Assembly: GCF_024199795.1 (NCBI RefSeq)
Contig: NZ_JANADK010000001.1
Coordinates: 6,696,001 to 6,760,000, forward strand
Source: Bradyrhizobium sp. CCGB01
GTDB taxonomy: Bacteria; Pseudomonadota; Alphaproteobacteria; Rhizobiales; Xanthobacteraceae
Length of the DNA stretch: 64,000 bases
Direction of reading: 5' to 3'
Part shown: in pieces, positions 26,058 to 34,630 of the stretch
Numbering within the stretch: position 1 is the stretch's first letter
Layout: every line of letters begins with the position of its first letter
Program-made: the position numbers and the translations under genes
Notes under the pieces: generated by a model
Databases searched by the model: none
Told to the model about the DNA's origin: nothing
Seen by the model: the letters and a program-made list of their open reading frames with translations, nothing else

Positions 26058-27407
26058 TTATCCCGCCTGCATCGCCCGCGCCGCTGCGCTGTGGCGGCGG
26101 ATGAGATCGGCGACATCGAGGCCGGGGATCGCGCCGTCGATCACGGCCCATCGTCCCGCCACCATCACCCGGTCGGCCCGATGCGCCCCGCACAGCACCA
26201 GCGCGGCCAGCGGATCGCCTTGGCCGGAGAAGCGCAGCTCGTCGAGCTTGAACAGTGCGAGATCGGCGGCCTTGCCGACGGCGATCTCGCCGAGTTCGGG
26301 ACGGCCGACGCAGGCCGCCGAGCCCTTGGTGGCCCAGCGCAGCGCATCCTTGTGGCTGACCTTCGTCACCCCATAACGGGCCCGTTGCAGCAGGAACGCC
26401 GCGCGCACCTCCTGCATCAAATTCGATCCGTCGTTCGAGGCTGAGCCGTCGACGCCGATGCCGATACCGACACCGGCCTCCTCCATCTCGCAGACGGGAC
26501 AGCAGCCCGAGGCCAGGAGCTGGTTGCTGCAGGCGCAGTGGCTGATGGTCGTCTTCGCCTTGCCGAGCCGCTTCATCTCCTCGGCATTGAAGAAGATGCC
26601 GTGGGCGAGCCAGGTGCGCGCATTGAGCCAGCCGCATTGCTCGAGATAGTCGAGCGGACGGCAGCCATACATCTCCTGGCAGAATTTGTTCTCGTCCTCG
26701 GTTTCCGCAAGATGAGTGTGCAAGCGGACGTCGAGCTTTTCGGCGAGGTCCGCGGTGGCACGCATCAGGGATGTCGTCACCGAGAACGGCGAGCACGGCG
26801 CCAGCGCAATCTGCACCATCGCATCCGCGCCGCGCTGGTGATGCTTTGCAACCACGCGCGCGCTGTCGGCCAGGATCGTGTCCTCGTCCTGCACGACGCT
26901 GTCAGGCGGCAGGCCACCGTCGCGCTGCGACAGGTTCATCGAGCCACGCGTCAGCAGCACGCGCACGCCGAGCCGTCTTGCGACCCCGACCTCGATATCG
27001 ACGGACTCCTCGAGCCCCGCCGGGAACACATAGTGATGATCCGTCGTGGTGGTGCAGCCGGAGAGCAGGAGCTCGGACATCGCCACGGTGACGCCAAGCT
27101 CGAGCGCATCAGGCGTCAGCTTCGCCCAGACCGGATAGAGCGCTTGCAGCCAGGGAAACAGCTCGCGGTCCATCGCCGCCGGCAGCGCCCGCGTCAGCGT
27201 CTGGTAGAAATGATGATGGGTGTTGATGAGCCCCGGCAGCACGACATGCTCGCTTGCGTCGAACATTGCGACATCCGCCGTCGCCGGCACGCCGCCGGCT
27301 GGCACCAGCTCGACGATCCGGCCATCCCTGATCACGATCCCGCGCTCGGCTCCGTCGGCGAGGATGGCGAGGGGATCCCTGATCCAGATCGGCTTTGCGT
27401 CGCTCAT
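26058..27407 (-). CDS. 8-oxoguanine/guanine deaminase, amidohydrolase family (449 aa)
   Basis: Cytosolic metal-dependent deaminase. The amidohydrolase ligands are visible: NTHHHFYQTL (His-x-His strand 1, about residues 66-75), RLHTHLAETEDE (His), LAHGIFF (His) and GIGVDGSASND (Asp). The sequence SELLLSGCTTTTDHHYVFPAG and the block ALPAAMDRELFPWLQALYPVW fit the 8-oxoguanine deaminase subgroup rather than classic GuaD. ATG 27407 has a GAGGAG site. Divergent from the dehydrogenase operon. It would convert guanine to xanthine or 8-oxoguanine to urate. Confidence 0.85.
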   Translation of the reverse strand: MSDAKPIWIRDPLAILADGAERGIVIRDGRIVELVPAGGVPATADVAMFDASEHVVLPGLINTHHHFYQTLTRALPAAMDRELFPWLQALYPVWAKLTPDALELGVTVAMSELLLSGCTTTTDHHYVFPAGLEESVDIEVGVARRLGVRVLLTRGSMNLSQRDGGLPPDSVVQDEDTILADSARVVAKHHQRGADAMVQIALAPCSPFSVTTSLMRATADLAEKLDVRLHTHLAETEDENKFCQEMYGCRPLDYLEQCGWLNARTWLAHGIFFNAEEMKRLGKAKTTISHCACSNQLLASGCCPVCEMEEAGVGIGIGVDGSASNDGSNLMQEVRAAFLLQRARYGVTKVSHKDALRWATKGSAACVGRPELGEIAVGKAADLALFKLDELRFSGQGDPLAALVLCGAHRADRVMVAGRWAVIDGAIPGLDVADLIRRHSAAARAMQAG

Positions 27408-27495
27408 GATCCCGATTCTCCTCACATTCGCGCGACAAGCATTTGCTGCGGCCAACTGCCCAATCGCCGTCCCGCTACGACTTGTTTGTTGCGAC

Positions 27496-27512
27496 TTGGC
27501 TCCGGTCTTGCA
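27496..27512 (+). promoter_or_regulatory. Sigma-54-type promoter of the xanthine-dehydrogenase operon
   Basis: TTGGCTCC-ggtc-TTGCA has GG (27498-27499) and GC (27510-27511) 10 bp apart, with two mismatches in the -24 flank. Predicted start near 27523, about 34 bp before the ATG at 27557. Confidence 0.6.
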
Positions 27513-27556
27513 AGACTCATCTGCACGATTCACCGGGTGAAGGCGTCGGCGCAACC

Positions 27557-28384
27557 ATGGATTTGAATACCATCACGACGGTGGCCCATCCGCAAACGCG
27601 TGCGGAGCTGCCCGCCTGGACGGCAGGTGATGCTTGGCTCGCCGGCGGCACCTGGCTGTTCTCGGAGCCGCAGGTCCATCTGAGGCGGCTGATCGATCTC
27701 TCCGATCTGAAATGGCCGGCGCTGACGATCACCGACGGCCATCTCTCCATCGCCGCGACCTGCACTGTCGCGCAGCTCGACGGTTTCACCTGTCCGCCCG
27801 ACTGGCTCGCGGCACCGCTGATCGGGCAGTGCTGCCGGGCCTTCCTCGCCTCATTCAAGATCTGGAAGACGGCGACGGTCGGCGGCAATCTCTGCATGTC
27901 GCTGCCGGCGGGACCGATGATCTCGCTCACCGCGGCGCTCGACGGCATCTGCACCATCTGGAAGGCCGGCGGCGGCGAACATAAGATTCCCGTCGTCGAC
28001 TTCGTGACCGGCAACCAGCGCAACCGCCTGACGCCGGGCGACCTGATCCGGCAAATCGATATCCCGATTGCTGCGCTGAAGCGCCGCACGGCGTTCCGCC
28101 AGATCTCGTTGGCACCCGTCGGCCGCTCGGCCGCGCTTCTGATCGGAAGCCTCGATGCCGATGGCAAGCTGATGCTGACGGTGACGGCATCGACGGTGCG
28201 ACCGATCCAGCTATCCTTTCCCAAGCCGCCGGACCCGAGCACACTCCGTAACGCGATCACGCAGCAGATCCCGGATGATCAGTACCACACCGACATCCAC
28301 GGCAAGCCGCTCTGGCGCAAGCATATGACGCTACGGCTCGCCGAAGAGATTCGCAGCGAACTTCTCGGGGCAGCATCGTCATGA
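27557..28384 (+). CDS. FAD subunit of a xanthine-dehydrogenase-type enzyme (275 aa)
   Basis: FAD-binding subunit of a molybdenum hydroxylase (CoxM/XdhB-like fold). The two flavin loops are recognisable, though divergent: AWLAGGTWLFSEP (about residues 27-39) for the first and ATVGGNLCMSLPAGPMISLTAALDG (about 112-136) for the second. At 275 residues it has a normal length for a separate subunit. The stop codon overlaps the start of the next gene (ATGA), so the two are translated together and very probably form one enzyme. Confidence 0.85.
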   Translation: MDLNTITTVAHPQTRAELPAWTAGDAWLAGGTWLFSEPQVHLRRLIDLSDLKWPALTITDGHLSIAATCTVAQLDGFTCPPDWLAAPLIGQCCRAFLASFKIWKTATVGGNLCMSLPAGPMISLTAALDGICTIWKAGGGEHKIPVVDFVTGNQRNRLTPGDLIRQIDIPIAALKRRTAFRQISLAPVGRSAALLIGSLDADGKLMLTVTASTVRPIQLSFPKPPDPSTLRNAITQQIPDDQYHTDIHGKPLWRKHMTLRLAEEIRSELLGAASS

Positions 28385-31107
28385 GCTTCGAGGTCAACGG
28401 CAAGGCGTTTCCGCAAACACCGCGCGCCGGCCAGTGCCTGCGCACGTTCCTGCGCGAGCTCGGTCATTTCGGGGTGAAGAAGGGCTGCGATGCCGGCGAT
28501 TGCGGCGCCTGCACAGTTCTGCTGGACGGCGAGCCCGTGCACAGTTGCCTGATCCCGGCGTTCCGCGCCGAGGGGCGCGTCGTCACCACGATCGAAGGGC
28601 TTGGCGGCGACGGCGGCGCGCATCCGATGCAGCAGGCTTTCCTCGACGCGCAAGGCTTTCAATGCGGCTTCTGCACCGCCGGCATGATCCTGACCTGCGC
28701 CTCGCTGAACCAGGCGCAGCGTACCGATCTCGGGTCGTCGTTGAAGGGCAATATCTGCCGCTGCACCGGCTATCGTTCCATCGAGGATGCGCTGCTCGGC
28801 AAGACCAATGTCGACGAGAGCGTCGAGGCCGGTGCCGCCTTCGGCCGCAGCCTGCCGGCACCGGCCGGCCCGGATGTCGTGCGCGGCAAGGCGCGCTACA
28901 CCTTCGACACCGCCATCGACGGCCTGCTGCACATCAAGCTGCTGCGCTCACCGCACGCCCACGCGAGGATCGTCGCGATCGACAAGACGGACGCATTGCG
29001 CGTCCCCGGCGTGCACGCGGTGCTGACACATGAAGATGCTCCGTCGGTCCTGATCTCGACCGCGCGGCACGAGAAGGACTGGATGGACCCCGAGGACACC
29101 CGCATCCTCGACGAGGTCGTCCGCTTCATCGGCCAGAAGGTTGCAGCCGTCGTCGCCGAGAGCGAAGCCGCCGCCGAGGAGGCGTGCCGCCGGCTGAAGG
29201 TCGACTACGAGATCCTGCCTGCGCTGATCGATCCCGAGTTGGCGATGACGCCCGGCGCGCCCGTCCTTCATCCTGACCGCACCACCGCGAACCGCATCGC
29301 CGATCCCCAGCGCAACCTCGCGGCGGAGACGCATGGCGAGTACGGCGATGTCGCAACTGCGCTTGCGACGTCCGCCGTCACCTACGAGGCGACGTTTCAC
29401 AGCCATCGCGTGCAGCATGCGGCGCTGGAGACCCATGGCGGCCTCGCCTGGCTCGACGCATCAGGCGTGCTCAACGTCCGCACCTCGACGCAGGTGCCGT
29501 TCCTGACCCGGCGTGCGCTATCGGACATCTTCGGGCTTCCCATGGACAAGGTCCGCGTGTTCTGCGAGCGCGTCGGCGGCGGCTTTGGCGGCAAGCAGGA
29601 GATGTTCGTCGAGGACATTCTGGCGCTCGCTGCACTCAAGACCGGGCGTCCGGTGAAGCTGGAGCTGACCCGCGAGGAGCAGTTCATCGCGACCTCGACG
29701 CGGCACCCGATGCGCGTCCACATCAAGGCCGGCGCCGACGCCGGCGGCAAGCTCACCGCGCTCCAACTCGAGGTGCTCTCCAACACCGGCGCATACGGCA
29801 ATCACGCCGGCCCCGTGATGTTCCACTCGCTGTCCGAGTCCATCGCCGTCTACAATTGTCCGAACAAGAAGGTCGACGGCTTTGCCGTCTACACCAACAC
29901 GGTGCCGTCAGGCGCGTTTCGCGGCTATGGCCTGCCCCAGACGCAGATCGCGATCGAAGCCGCGATCGACGAGCTGGCAAGCCAGCTCGGTATCAGTCCT
30001 TACGACATGCGCCGGCGCAACGTCGTCAAGCCAGGAGACCCCATGCTGTCGCCGCCGCCGTCGGAATTTCACGACGTGCTCTACGGCTCCTACGGGCTCG
30101 ACCAGTGCATCGACCTCGTCGAGCGTGCGATGCAGGCGGATCGGCCGCAGCCGGACCTGTCGCCGGAATGGCTGATCGGCGACGGCGTCGCCCTGACCAT
30201 GATCGACACGGCGCCGCCGGCCGGCCATATCGCGGACGCGATGATCGCGCTCAACGACGACGGCGGTTTCGATCTCACCGTCGGCACCGCCGAGTTCGGC
30301 AATGGCACCAGCACCGTGCACCGCCAGATCGCGGCGACGACGCTCGCAACCACCGTCGACAGGATCCGTCTGCGCCAGTCCGACACTGCCCATGGCGGCC
30401 ACGACACCGGCGCCTATGGCAGCGCAGGCACCTTCGTCGCAGGCAAGGCAACGCATGATGCGGCCATGCGGCTTGCGGCCGAGCTGCAGGCGGCGGCGGC
30501 AAGCGCGTGGTTATGCGACGCCGCGAGCTGCACGCTCGACGACGAAGCCGTCGTCAGCGGCGTGCGACGGATGTCATTTGCGGAGCTTGCGAAGCTCGCG
30601 CGCGAACGCGGCCAGCCATTCGTCGCCAGCGGCAATTCCGACGGCACGCCGCGCTCGGTCGGCTTCAACGTCCAGGGCTTTCGCATCGCCGTGAACAAGG
30701 GCACCGGCGAGCTCAGGATTCTCAGGAGCGTGCACGCGGCTGATGCCGGCGTCGTCGCCAATCCCATGCAGTGCCGCGGCCAGGTCGAAGGTGGCGTCGC
30801 GCAGGCGCTCGGTGCGGCGCTCTACGAGGAGATGGTGATCGACGCAGAGGGGCGCGTCACCAACCCGAAATTCCGCGACTACCACCTGCCCTCCTTCGCA
30901 GACGTTCCGCGCACGGACGTGTTCTTCGCCGAGACGTCCGACACGGTCGGGCCGCTGGGCGCCAAGTCGATGAGCGAGAGCCCCTACAATCCAGTCGCCG
31001 CCGCGCTCGGCAACGCGATTGCGGATGCCACCGGCATCCGCTTCACCGCGCCGCCCTTCAAGCCGGACCGGCTATTTCCGGCGCTGCACGAGAAGTTCGG
31101 CAATTAA
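28381..31107 (+). CDS. Fused [2Fe-2S] and molybdopterin subunit, xanthine-dehydrogenase type (908 aa)
   Basis: One chain carries both iron-sulfur clusters and the molybdenum domain. Cluster ligands are Cys36, Cys41, Cys44, Cys56 (CDAGDCGACTV...C) and Cys95, Cys98, Cys126, Cys128 (CGFC...CRC). The Mo-pterin domain begins near residue 160 and includes VGGGFGGKQEMFVED, PSGAFRGYGLPQTQIAIE and the late Glu-bearing motif GAKSMSESPYNP, where XDH has its catalytic Glu. In context it should hydroxylate hypoxanthine or xanthine to urate, but the substrate could be another purine. Its last 4 bp overlap the convergent next gene. Confidence 0.88.
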   Translation: MSFEVNGKAFPQTPRAGQCLRTFLRELGHFGVKKGCDAGDCGACTVLLDGEPVHSCLIPAFRAEGRVVTTIEGLGGDGGAHPMQQAFLDAQGFQCGFCTAGMILTCASLNQAQRTDLGSSLKGNICRCTGYRSIEDALLGKTNVDESVEAGAAFGRSLPAPAGPDVVRGKARYTFDTAIDGLLHIKLLRSPHAHARIVAIDKTDALRVPGVHAVLTHEDAPSVLISTARHEKDWMDPEDTRILDEVVRFIGQKVAAVVAESEAAAEEACRRLKVDYEILPALIDPELAMTPGAPVLHPDRTTANRIADPQRNLAAETHGEYGDVATALATSAVTYEATFHSHRVQHAALETHGGLAWLDASGVLNVRTSTQVPFLTRRALSDIFGLPMDKVRVFCERVGGGFGGKQEMFVEDILALAALKTGRPVKLELTREEQFIATSTRHPMRVHIKAGADAGGKLTALQLEVLSNTGAYGNHAGPVMFHSLSESIAVYNCPNKKVDGFAVYTNTVPSGAFRGYGLPQTQIAIEAAIDELASQLGISPYDMRRRNVVKPGDPMLSPPPSEFHDVLYGSYGLDQCIDLVERAMQADRPQPDLSPEWLIGDGVALTMIDTAPPAGHIADAMIALNDDGGFDLTVGTAEFGNGTSTVHRQIAATTLATTVDRIRLRQSDTAHGGHDTGAYGSAGTFVAGKATHDAAMRLAAELQAAAASAWLCDAASCTLDDEAVVSGVRRMSFAELAKLARERGQPFVASGNSDGTPRSVGFNVQGFRIAVNKGTGELRILRSVHAADAGVVANPMQCRGQVEGGVAQALGAALYEEMVIDAEGRVTNPKFRDYHLPSFADVPRTDVFFAETSDTVGPLGAKSMSESPYNPVAAALGNAIADATGIRFTAPPFKPDRLFPALHEKFGN

Positions 31108-31991
31108 CTTCCGCGATAGGTCGAGTAGCTCCACGGCGTGACCAGCAGCGGCACGTGGTAATGGCTTTCCGGGTCGCTGATCGCAAAGCGCAGCGGGATC
31201 TCGTCGAGGAACGGCGGGTCCGACAGCGGCACGTTGCGTTCCGCGTAGTATTTGGCGACGCTGAATTTGAGCTCGTAGCGGCCGATCGGCAGCGGACGGC
31301 CGCCGATCAGCGGCTGGTCGGTGCGGCCGTCCGCGTTGGTGACGGCGCGCGCGATGACGCGGCTTTCGCCGAGGTTCGCAAGCTCGACCAGCTCGACCGC
31401 AATACCGGACGCAGGCTTGCCGGCGTGATTGTCCAGAACATGGGTTGAGAGCAGGCCGTGCACCTTCAGCTTGTCGTCGGCGATGACGAGCTGATCGAGC
31501 CGAAGCGCGGAGATGCGGCCGATCTCCTCGATCGCGCGCCGCGTCTCGGTCTTGGCGATATTGCGCAGCCGCGTCTCGAAGTCGCGCAGAACGGAATCCC
31601 TGGTGTGACGGCGCACGCAGACGATATAGGGGAAGCCAAACTTGTCGCGATAGGCGTTGTTGACGCGCTCGAACGCCGCGTATTCGGCGTCCGACAGCCG
31701 GTCGAGACCGGCGCTGTTCTGCTCGTCGTTCGATTCCGCGGTGAGGCCCGCCGCACGCTGGGTCTTGTTGGCGAGATCGGGATGCGCCCGGATCAGCGCA
31801 AGTTGCACGTCGGGCTCGGCGCTCTGGATCGCCGCCATCAGCGCGGCGTGCAACTGGTTGATGCCGGCGAACGGCCGCTTGCCGGCGAGCTGCTCGGCGA
31901 TCCACGGCGAATATTCGACGACATTGGCGAGTGCAGCGACGAAATCGGCCTTGCTTGCAGCGTTGAGATCGGTGAGCGAAATCTGCGGCAT
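31104..31991 (-). CDS. Fused OHCU decarboxylase and 5-hydroxyisourate hydrolase (295 aa)
   Basis: Bifunctional enzyme turning 5-hydroxyisourate into S-allantoin. Residues 1-165 are OHCU decarboxylase (EYSPWIAEQLAGKRPF, IRAHPDLANKTQ, FGFPYIVCVRRHTRDSVL); residues about 178-295 are the transthyretin-like hydrolase (LSTHVLDNHAGKPASGIAVEL and the C-terminal signature YSTYRGS). The domain order matches plant allantoin synthase. ATG 31991 follows the PuuE gene by 4 bp on the same strand, placing it in a DUF3830-puuE operon. Confidence 0.93.
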   Translation of the reverse strand: MPQISLTDLNAASKADFVAALANVVEYSPWIAEQLAGKRPFAGINQLHAALMAAIQSAEPDVQLALIRAHPDLANKTQRAAGLTAESNDEQNSAGLDRLSDAEYAAFERVNNAYRDKFGFPYIVCVRRHTRDSVLRDFETRLRNIAKTETRRAIEEIGRISALRLDQLVIADDKLKVHGLLSTHVLDNHAGKPASGIAVELVELANLGESRVIARAVTNADGRTDQPLIGGRPLPIGRYELKFSVAKYYAERNVPLSDPPFLDEIPLRFAISDPESHYHVPLLVTPWSYSTYRGS

Positions 31992-31995
31992 CGTC

Positions 31996-32931
31996 TCACC
32001 CGATCTCGAATGCGTCGGCGGCAAGATGCGCATGCTTGTCGTGCCAGTGCTGCGCGATCTGGAGTCGCGTCGGGACCCAGACGCGATCGTGCCTGCCGAT
32101 GTAGTCGAGGAAGCGGATCAGCCCGGCGGCGCGGCCGGGCCGGCCGGCGAGACGGCAGTGCAGCCCCACCGACATCATCTTCGGCGCGGTCTGCCCTTCC
32201 GCATAGAGCACGTCGAAGGCGTCCTTCAGGTAAGTGAAGAACTGCTCGCCTTCCGCAAATCCTTGCGGGTTGATGAAGCGCATGTCGTTGGCATCGAGCG
32301 TATAGGGAATGATGAGCTGCTTGCCGGCCGCGCCCTTGACCCAGTAGGGCAGATCGTCGGCATAGGAGTCGCAGAGATAGAGGAAGCCGCCTTCCTCCAT
32401 CAGCAGGCGGTTGGTGTTGATCGAGGAGCGCCCGGTGTACCAGCCGAGCGGCCGGGCGCCGGTGGCCTCGGTGTGGACGCGGATGGACTCGGCAATCTCG
32501 GCGCGCTCCTGCGCCTCGGTCATGTCCTTGTGCTCGATCCATTTCAGGCTGTGGCTCGCGATGTCCCAGCCCGCCTCCTTCATCGCCGCGACGATCTCGG
32601 GATTCCGCTTCAGCGCGGTGGCAACGCCGAACACGGTCGCTGGCCACTTCCGCGCGCCAAACATCCGCCACAGCCGCCAGAAGCCGGCGCGCGAGCCATA
32701 CTCGAACATCGACTCGATATTGGCATGGCGCTGGCCCGGCCAGGGCTGCGCGCCGAGCACGTCGGACAGGAACGCTTCCGAGGCGCGGTCGCCGTGCAGA
32801 ATGTTGTTCTCGCCGCCTTCCTCGAAATTGACGACGAATTGCACCGCGACCCGCGCGTTGCCGGGCCACTCCGGATGCGGCGGATTGCGGCCGTAACCGC
32901 GGAGATCGCGCGGGTAGCTTGTATCAGTCAC
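31996..32931 (-). CDS. puuE: Allantoinase PuuE, polysaccharide-deacetylase fold (311 aa)
   Basis: Metal-independent allantoinase that hydrolyses allantoin to allantoate. The start YPRDLRGYGRNPPHPEWPGNARVAVQFVVNFEEGGENNILHGD and GWDIASHSLKWIEH, GWYTGRSSINTNRLL are characteristic. GTG at 32931 follows the DUF3830 stop codon directly. With the upstream fusion enzyme and allC it covers hydroxyisourate to ureidoglycine. Confidence 0.93.
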   Translation of the reverse strand: MTDTSYPRDLRGYGRNPPHPEWPGNARVAVQFVVNFEEGGENNILHGDRASEAFLSDVLGAQPWPGQRHANIESMFEYGSRAGFWRLWRMFGARKWPATVFGVATALKRNPEIVAAMKEAGWDIASHSLKWIEHKDMTEAQERAEIAESIRVHTEATGARPLGWYTGRSSINTNRLLMEEGGFLYLCDSYADDLPYWVKGAAGKQLIIPYTLDANDMRFINPQGFAEGEQFFTYLKDAFDVLYAEGQTAPKMMSVGLHCRLAGRPGRAAGLIRFLDYIGRHDRVWVPTRLQIAQHWHDKHAHLAADAFEIG

Positions 32932-33345
32932 TCAGACTTCCTCGAAGCGGATCGGCAGCGCGCCCTTCCACAGCACGCTCTTGCCGAGGGTCGCCAGATT
33001 CTCCAGGCCCGAGGTCAGCGTGATGAAGTGATTGCCGGCGAGCTGACCCATCTTGCTGGCGAAGTGCACGCCGCCATAGGCGAGCAGGATCTCGGTCTCG
33101 CTGATGCCGCCGGGATAGAGGATGATCTGGCCGGGCGCAGGATAGCTGGTGTGGTTCTCGTAGCCGACGCCGAAATCGAGATCGCCGAGGGGCATCCACA
33201 CGCCCTCGCCGCTCCAGCGCACGTGGATGATGTGGCTTTCGAACGGCAGCGCTTTGCGGAACGCGGCGACGGTCTTGGGCGCCAGCTGCTCCTCGAAGCG
33301 GGCATCGAAGGTGAAATCACCGGCGCGGATAACGAGTTTGCTCAT
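32932..33345 (-). CDS. DUF3830 family protein (137 aa)
   Basis: Small beta-rich protein of the DUF3830 family, structurally cyclophilin-like. Features are FTFDARFEEQLAPKTVAAFRKALPFESHIIHVRWSGEGVWMPLG, GYENHTSYPAPGQIILYPG and an AYGGVHFASKMG stretch. ATG 33345 begins the operon DUF3830-puuE-OHCU/HIU. Its constant company with purine and allantoin genes suggests a role in ureide metabolism, but the function is not established. A sigma-54-like promoter lies 45 bp upstream. Confidence 0.85.
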   Translation of the reverse strand: MSKLVIRAGDFTFDARFEEQLAPKTVAAFRKALPFESHIIHVRWSGEGVWMPLGDLDFGVGYENHTSYPAPGQIILYPGGISETEILLAYGGVHFASKMGQLAGNHFITLTSGLENLATLGKSVLWKGALPIRFEEV

Positions 33346-33388
33346 CTCATCTCTCTGGATCGGGGGCGTGGCCCCGCGGGGAATTTTC

Positions 33389-33406
33389 AAGCAAAGAGCA
33401 TTCCAG
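33389..33406 (-). promoter_or_regulatory. Sigma-54-like promoter of the DUF3830-puuE operon
   Basis: On the minus strand CTGGAATG-ctct-TTGCTT has GG (33404-33403) and GC (33392-33391) 10 bp apart; the -12 is perfect and the -24 has two mismatches. Start predicted near 33380, about 35 bp before the ATG. Confidence 0.5.
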
Positions 33407-33433
33407 AGGGCTTCGCGCAAGTGGCGCGGCCCC

Positions 33434-33712
33434 TCACCTGCGGTCGTAGGACCAGCCGAAAATGCCACTCCGCCGCACCTCCGGCTCGGGCTCGGCCACA
33501 AGCTGCGGCGCTTCCTTCAGTTCCGCTTGCGGCGCCGGTGGAGGCGGCGCCGGCAGGTTCTCGCATTTCAGGGAGTAGACCAGCTTGCCGTCCGCGGTGC
33601 GCCCGATCGGGGCGCAGGGATCCGGATGCGCCGCCGTGGTCTTCGGAGCAAGCTTGACTTGCGCGGTCGCCGGCGCGGCGATCAGGAGAAGGATCAGCAG
33701 ATATCTCGACAT
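33434..33712 (-). CDS. Small secreted hypothetical protein (92 aa)
   Basis: Signal peptide residues 1-17 (MSRYLLILLLIAAPATAQ) and a short mature part with two Cys (DPCAPIG, YSLKCENLP) that could form a disulfide, followed by a Pro/Glu-rich tail ending GIFGWSYDRR. No family recognised. ATG 33712 is chosen for the signal peptide; the frame is open to 33811. It is 88 bp upstream of the DUF3830 gene but separated by that operon's own promoter. Confidence 0.65.
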   Translation of the reverse strand: MSRYLLILLLIAAPATAQVKLAPKTTAAHPDPCAPIGRTADGKLVYSLKCENLPAPPPPAPQAELKEAPQLVAEPEPEVRRSGIFGWSYDRR

Positions 33713-33935
33713 CGTTGTCGCCTGAAAACCGAATTCGGCCCATTGAACCCGATTGCAGGGGGCGAGTCCACCGGCGCTGCGGGGCAAGGGTGCCGAATAT
33801 TTGGCCGGCACGCGCTCATGATTCTGAGTGGGCTCCAGTCCTTCGTCAAAACGACCTTGGGGCGCTCGGCTGGTTCATAACCGTCATTGCGAGGAGCTCG
33901 CGACAGAATTGCCTAGCAATTTTGCGCTGATGCGA

Positions 33936-33981
33936 CGAAGCAATCCAGAATCCCCCTGCGGAAGGATTCTGGATTGCTTCG
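33936..33981. repeat. 18-bp perfect inverted repeat, Bradyrhizobium-type
   Basis: CGAAGCAATCCAGAATCC (33936-33953) and its exact complement (33964-33981) flank a 10-nt loop. The flanks (CATTGCGAGGAGC before, GCTGCGCTCG after) belong to a repeat I associate with many Bradyrhizobium intergenic regions. Confidence 0.8.
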
Positions 33982-34100
33982 CTGCGCTCGAAATCCGGGG
34001 TGCAAGGTAGCAGCATCGCCCCTCCAGCTCGCATTTGAATCCTGGACACACTGATCCGCTCTCGCGGCTCAATTCGCCCGAGCTCTGCTTCGTCACTCCA

Positions 34101-34253
34101 CCCTCTTGAACCAAGAGGGCGCAGGGAAGGCCGGGTGCCGGCCGGCACCCACGGTCCGCTGTGCGCTTGTAGCGCAAAAGAAATGCACAGCGGCATACAG
34201 GTGAAGCCCAACACACGGCCTTCCCTGCGCAGTGGGTTGACGGCTTATGCCGT
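34101..34253. ncRNA. Nested multi-hairpin structure, candidate structured RNA or cruciform
   Basis: Hairpin CCCTCTTG-AAC-CAAGAGGG (34101-34119). Then a 15-bp long-range stem, GCGCAGGGAAGGCCG (34119-34133) with CGGCCTTCCCTGCGC (34216-34230), encloses the 18-bp palindrome GGGTGCCGGCCGGCACCC (34133-34150) and the hairpin CCGCTGTGC/GCACAGCGG (34156-34193). A small ACGGC-TTAT-GCCGT hairpin follows (34240-34253). All stems are perfectly paired. Strand and function are unknown. Confidence 0.45.
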
Positions 34254-34630
34254 GCTCTCCCGGGAGCCGAGTTCGTTCTGGCCTCCCTCGCCCCGGCGAA
34301 ATTCGCGGACACCGCGCCGGTTGACGCGACTGCCGTCTCCGCAAGAGCTTGACCGTAGCAACGACGGCCAGGACCACACGGTTTTGCCGTACGCGCGTTC
34401 GTTGGCGCCACAGGGTTCGACGACGTTGTGCACTTTGCCGTCGAAATGTTGGCGAGACGAACTCACAGCGCCGCTCGTCCGCACGAAGCCTCGGGCTCAC
34501 GGAGAGCAATCCGCCCTGCCCTCAGCATCACGTGCCGACGCTGCCGCGTCCACCGCAACCCGCCTCGCGAAACGCGACGACACAAGATCGCCCCTCAAGA
34601 TCGAGCCGGGATGCGCGACACATACGCCGT

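Noticed and set aside
27433..27475. Possible sigma-54 promoter for the 8-oxoguanine deaminase gene
   Set aside because: TTGGCC...TGCTT on the minus strand has 11 bp, not 10, between GG and GC.
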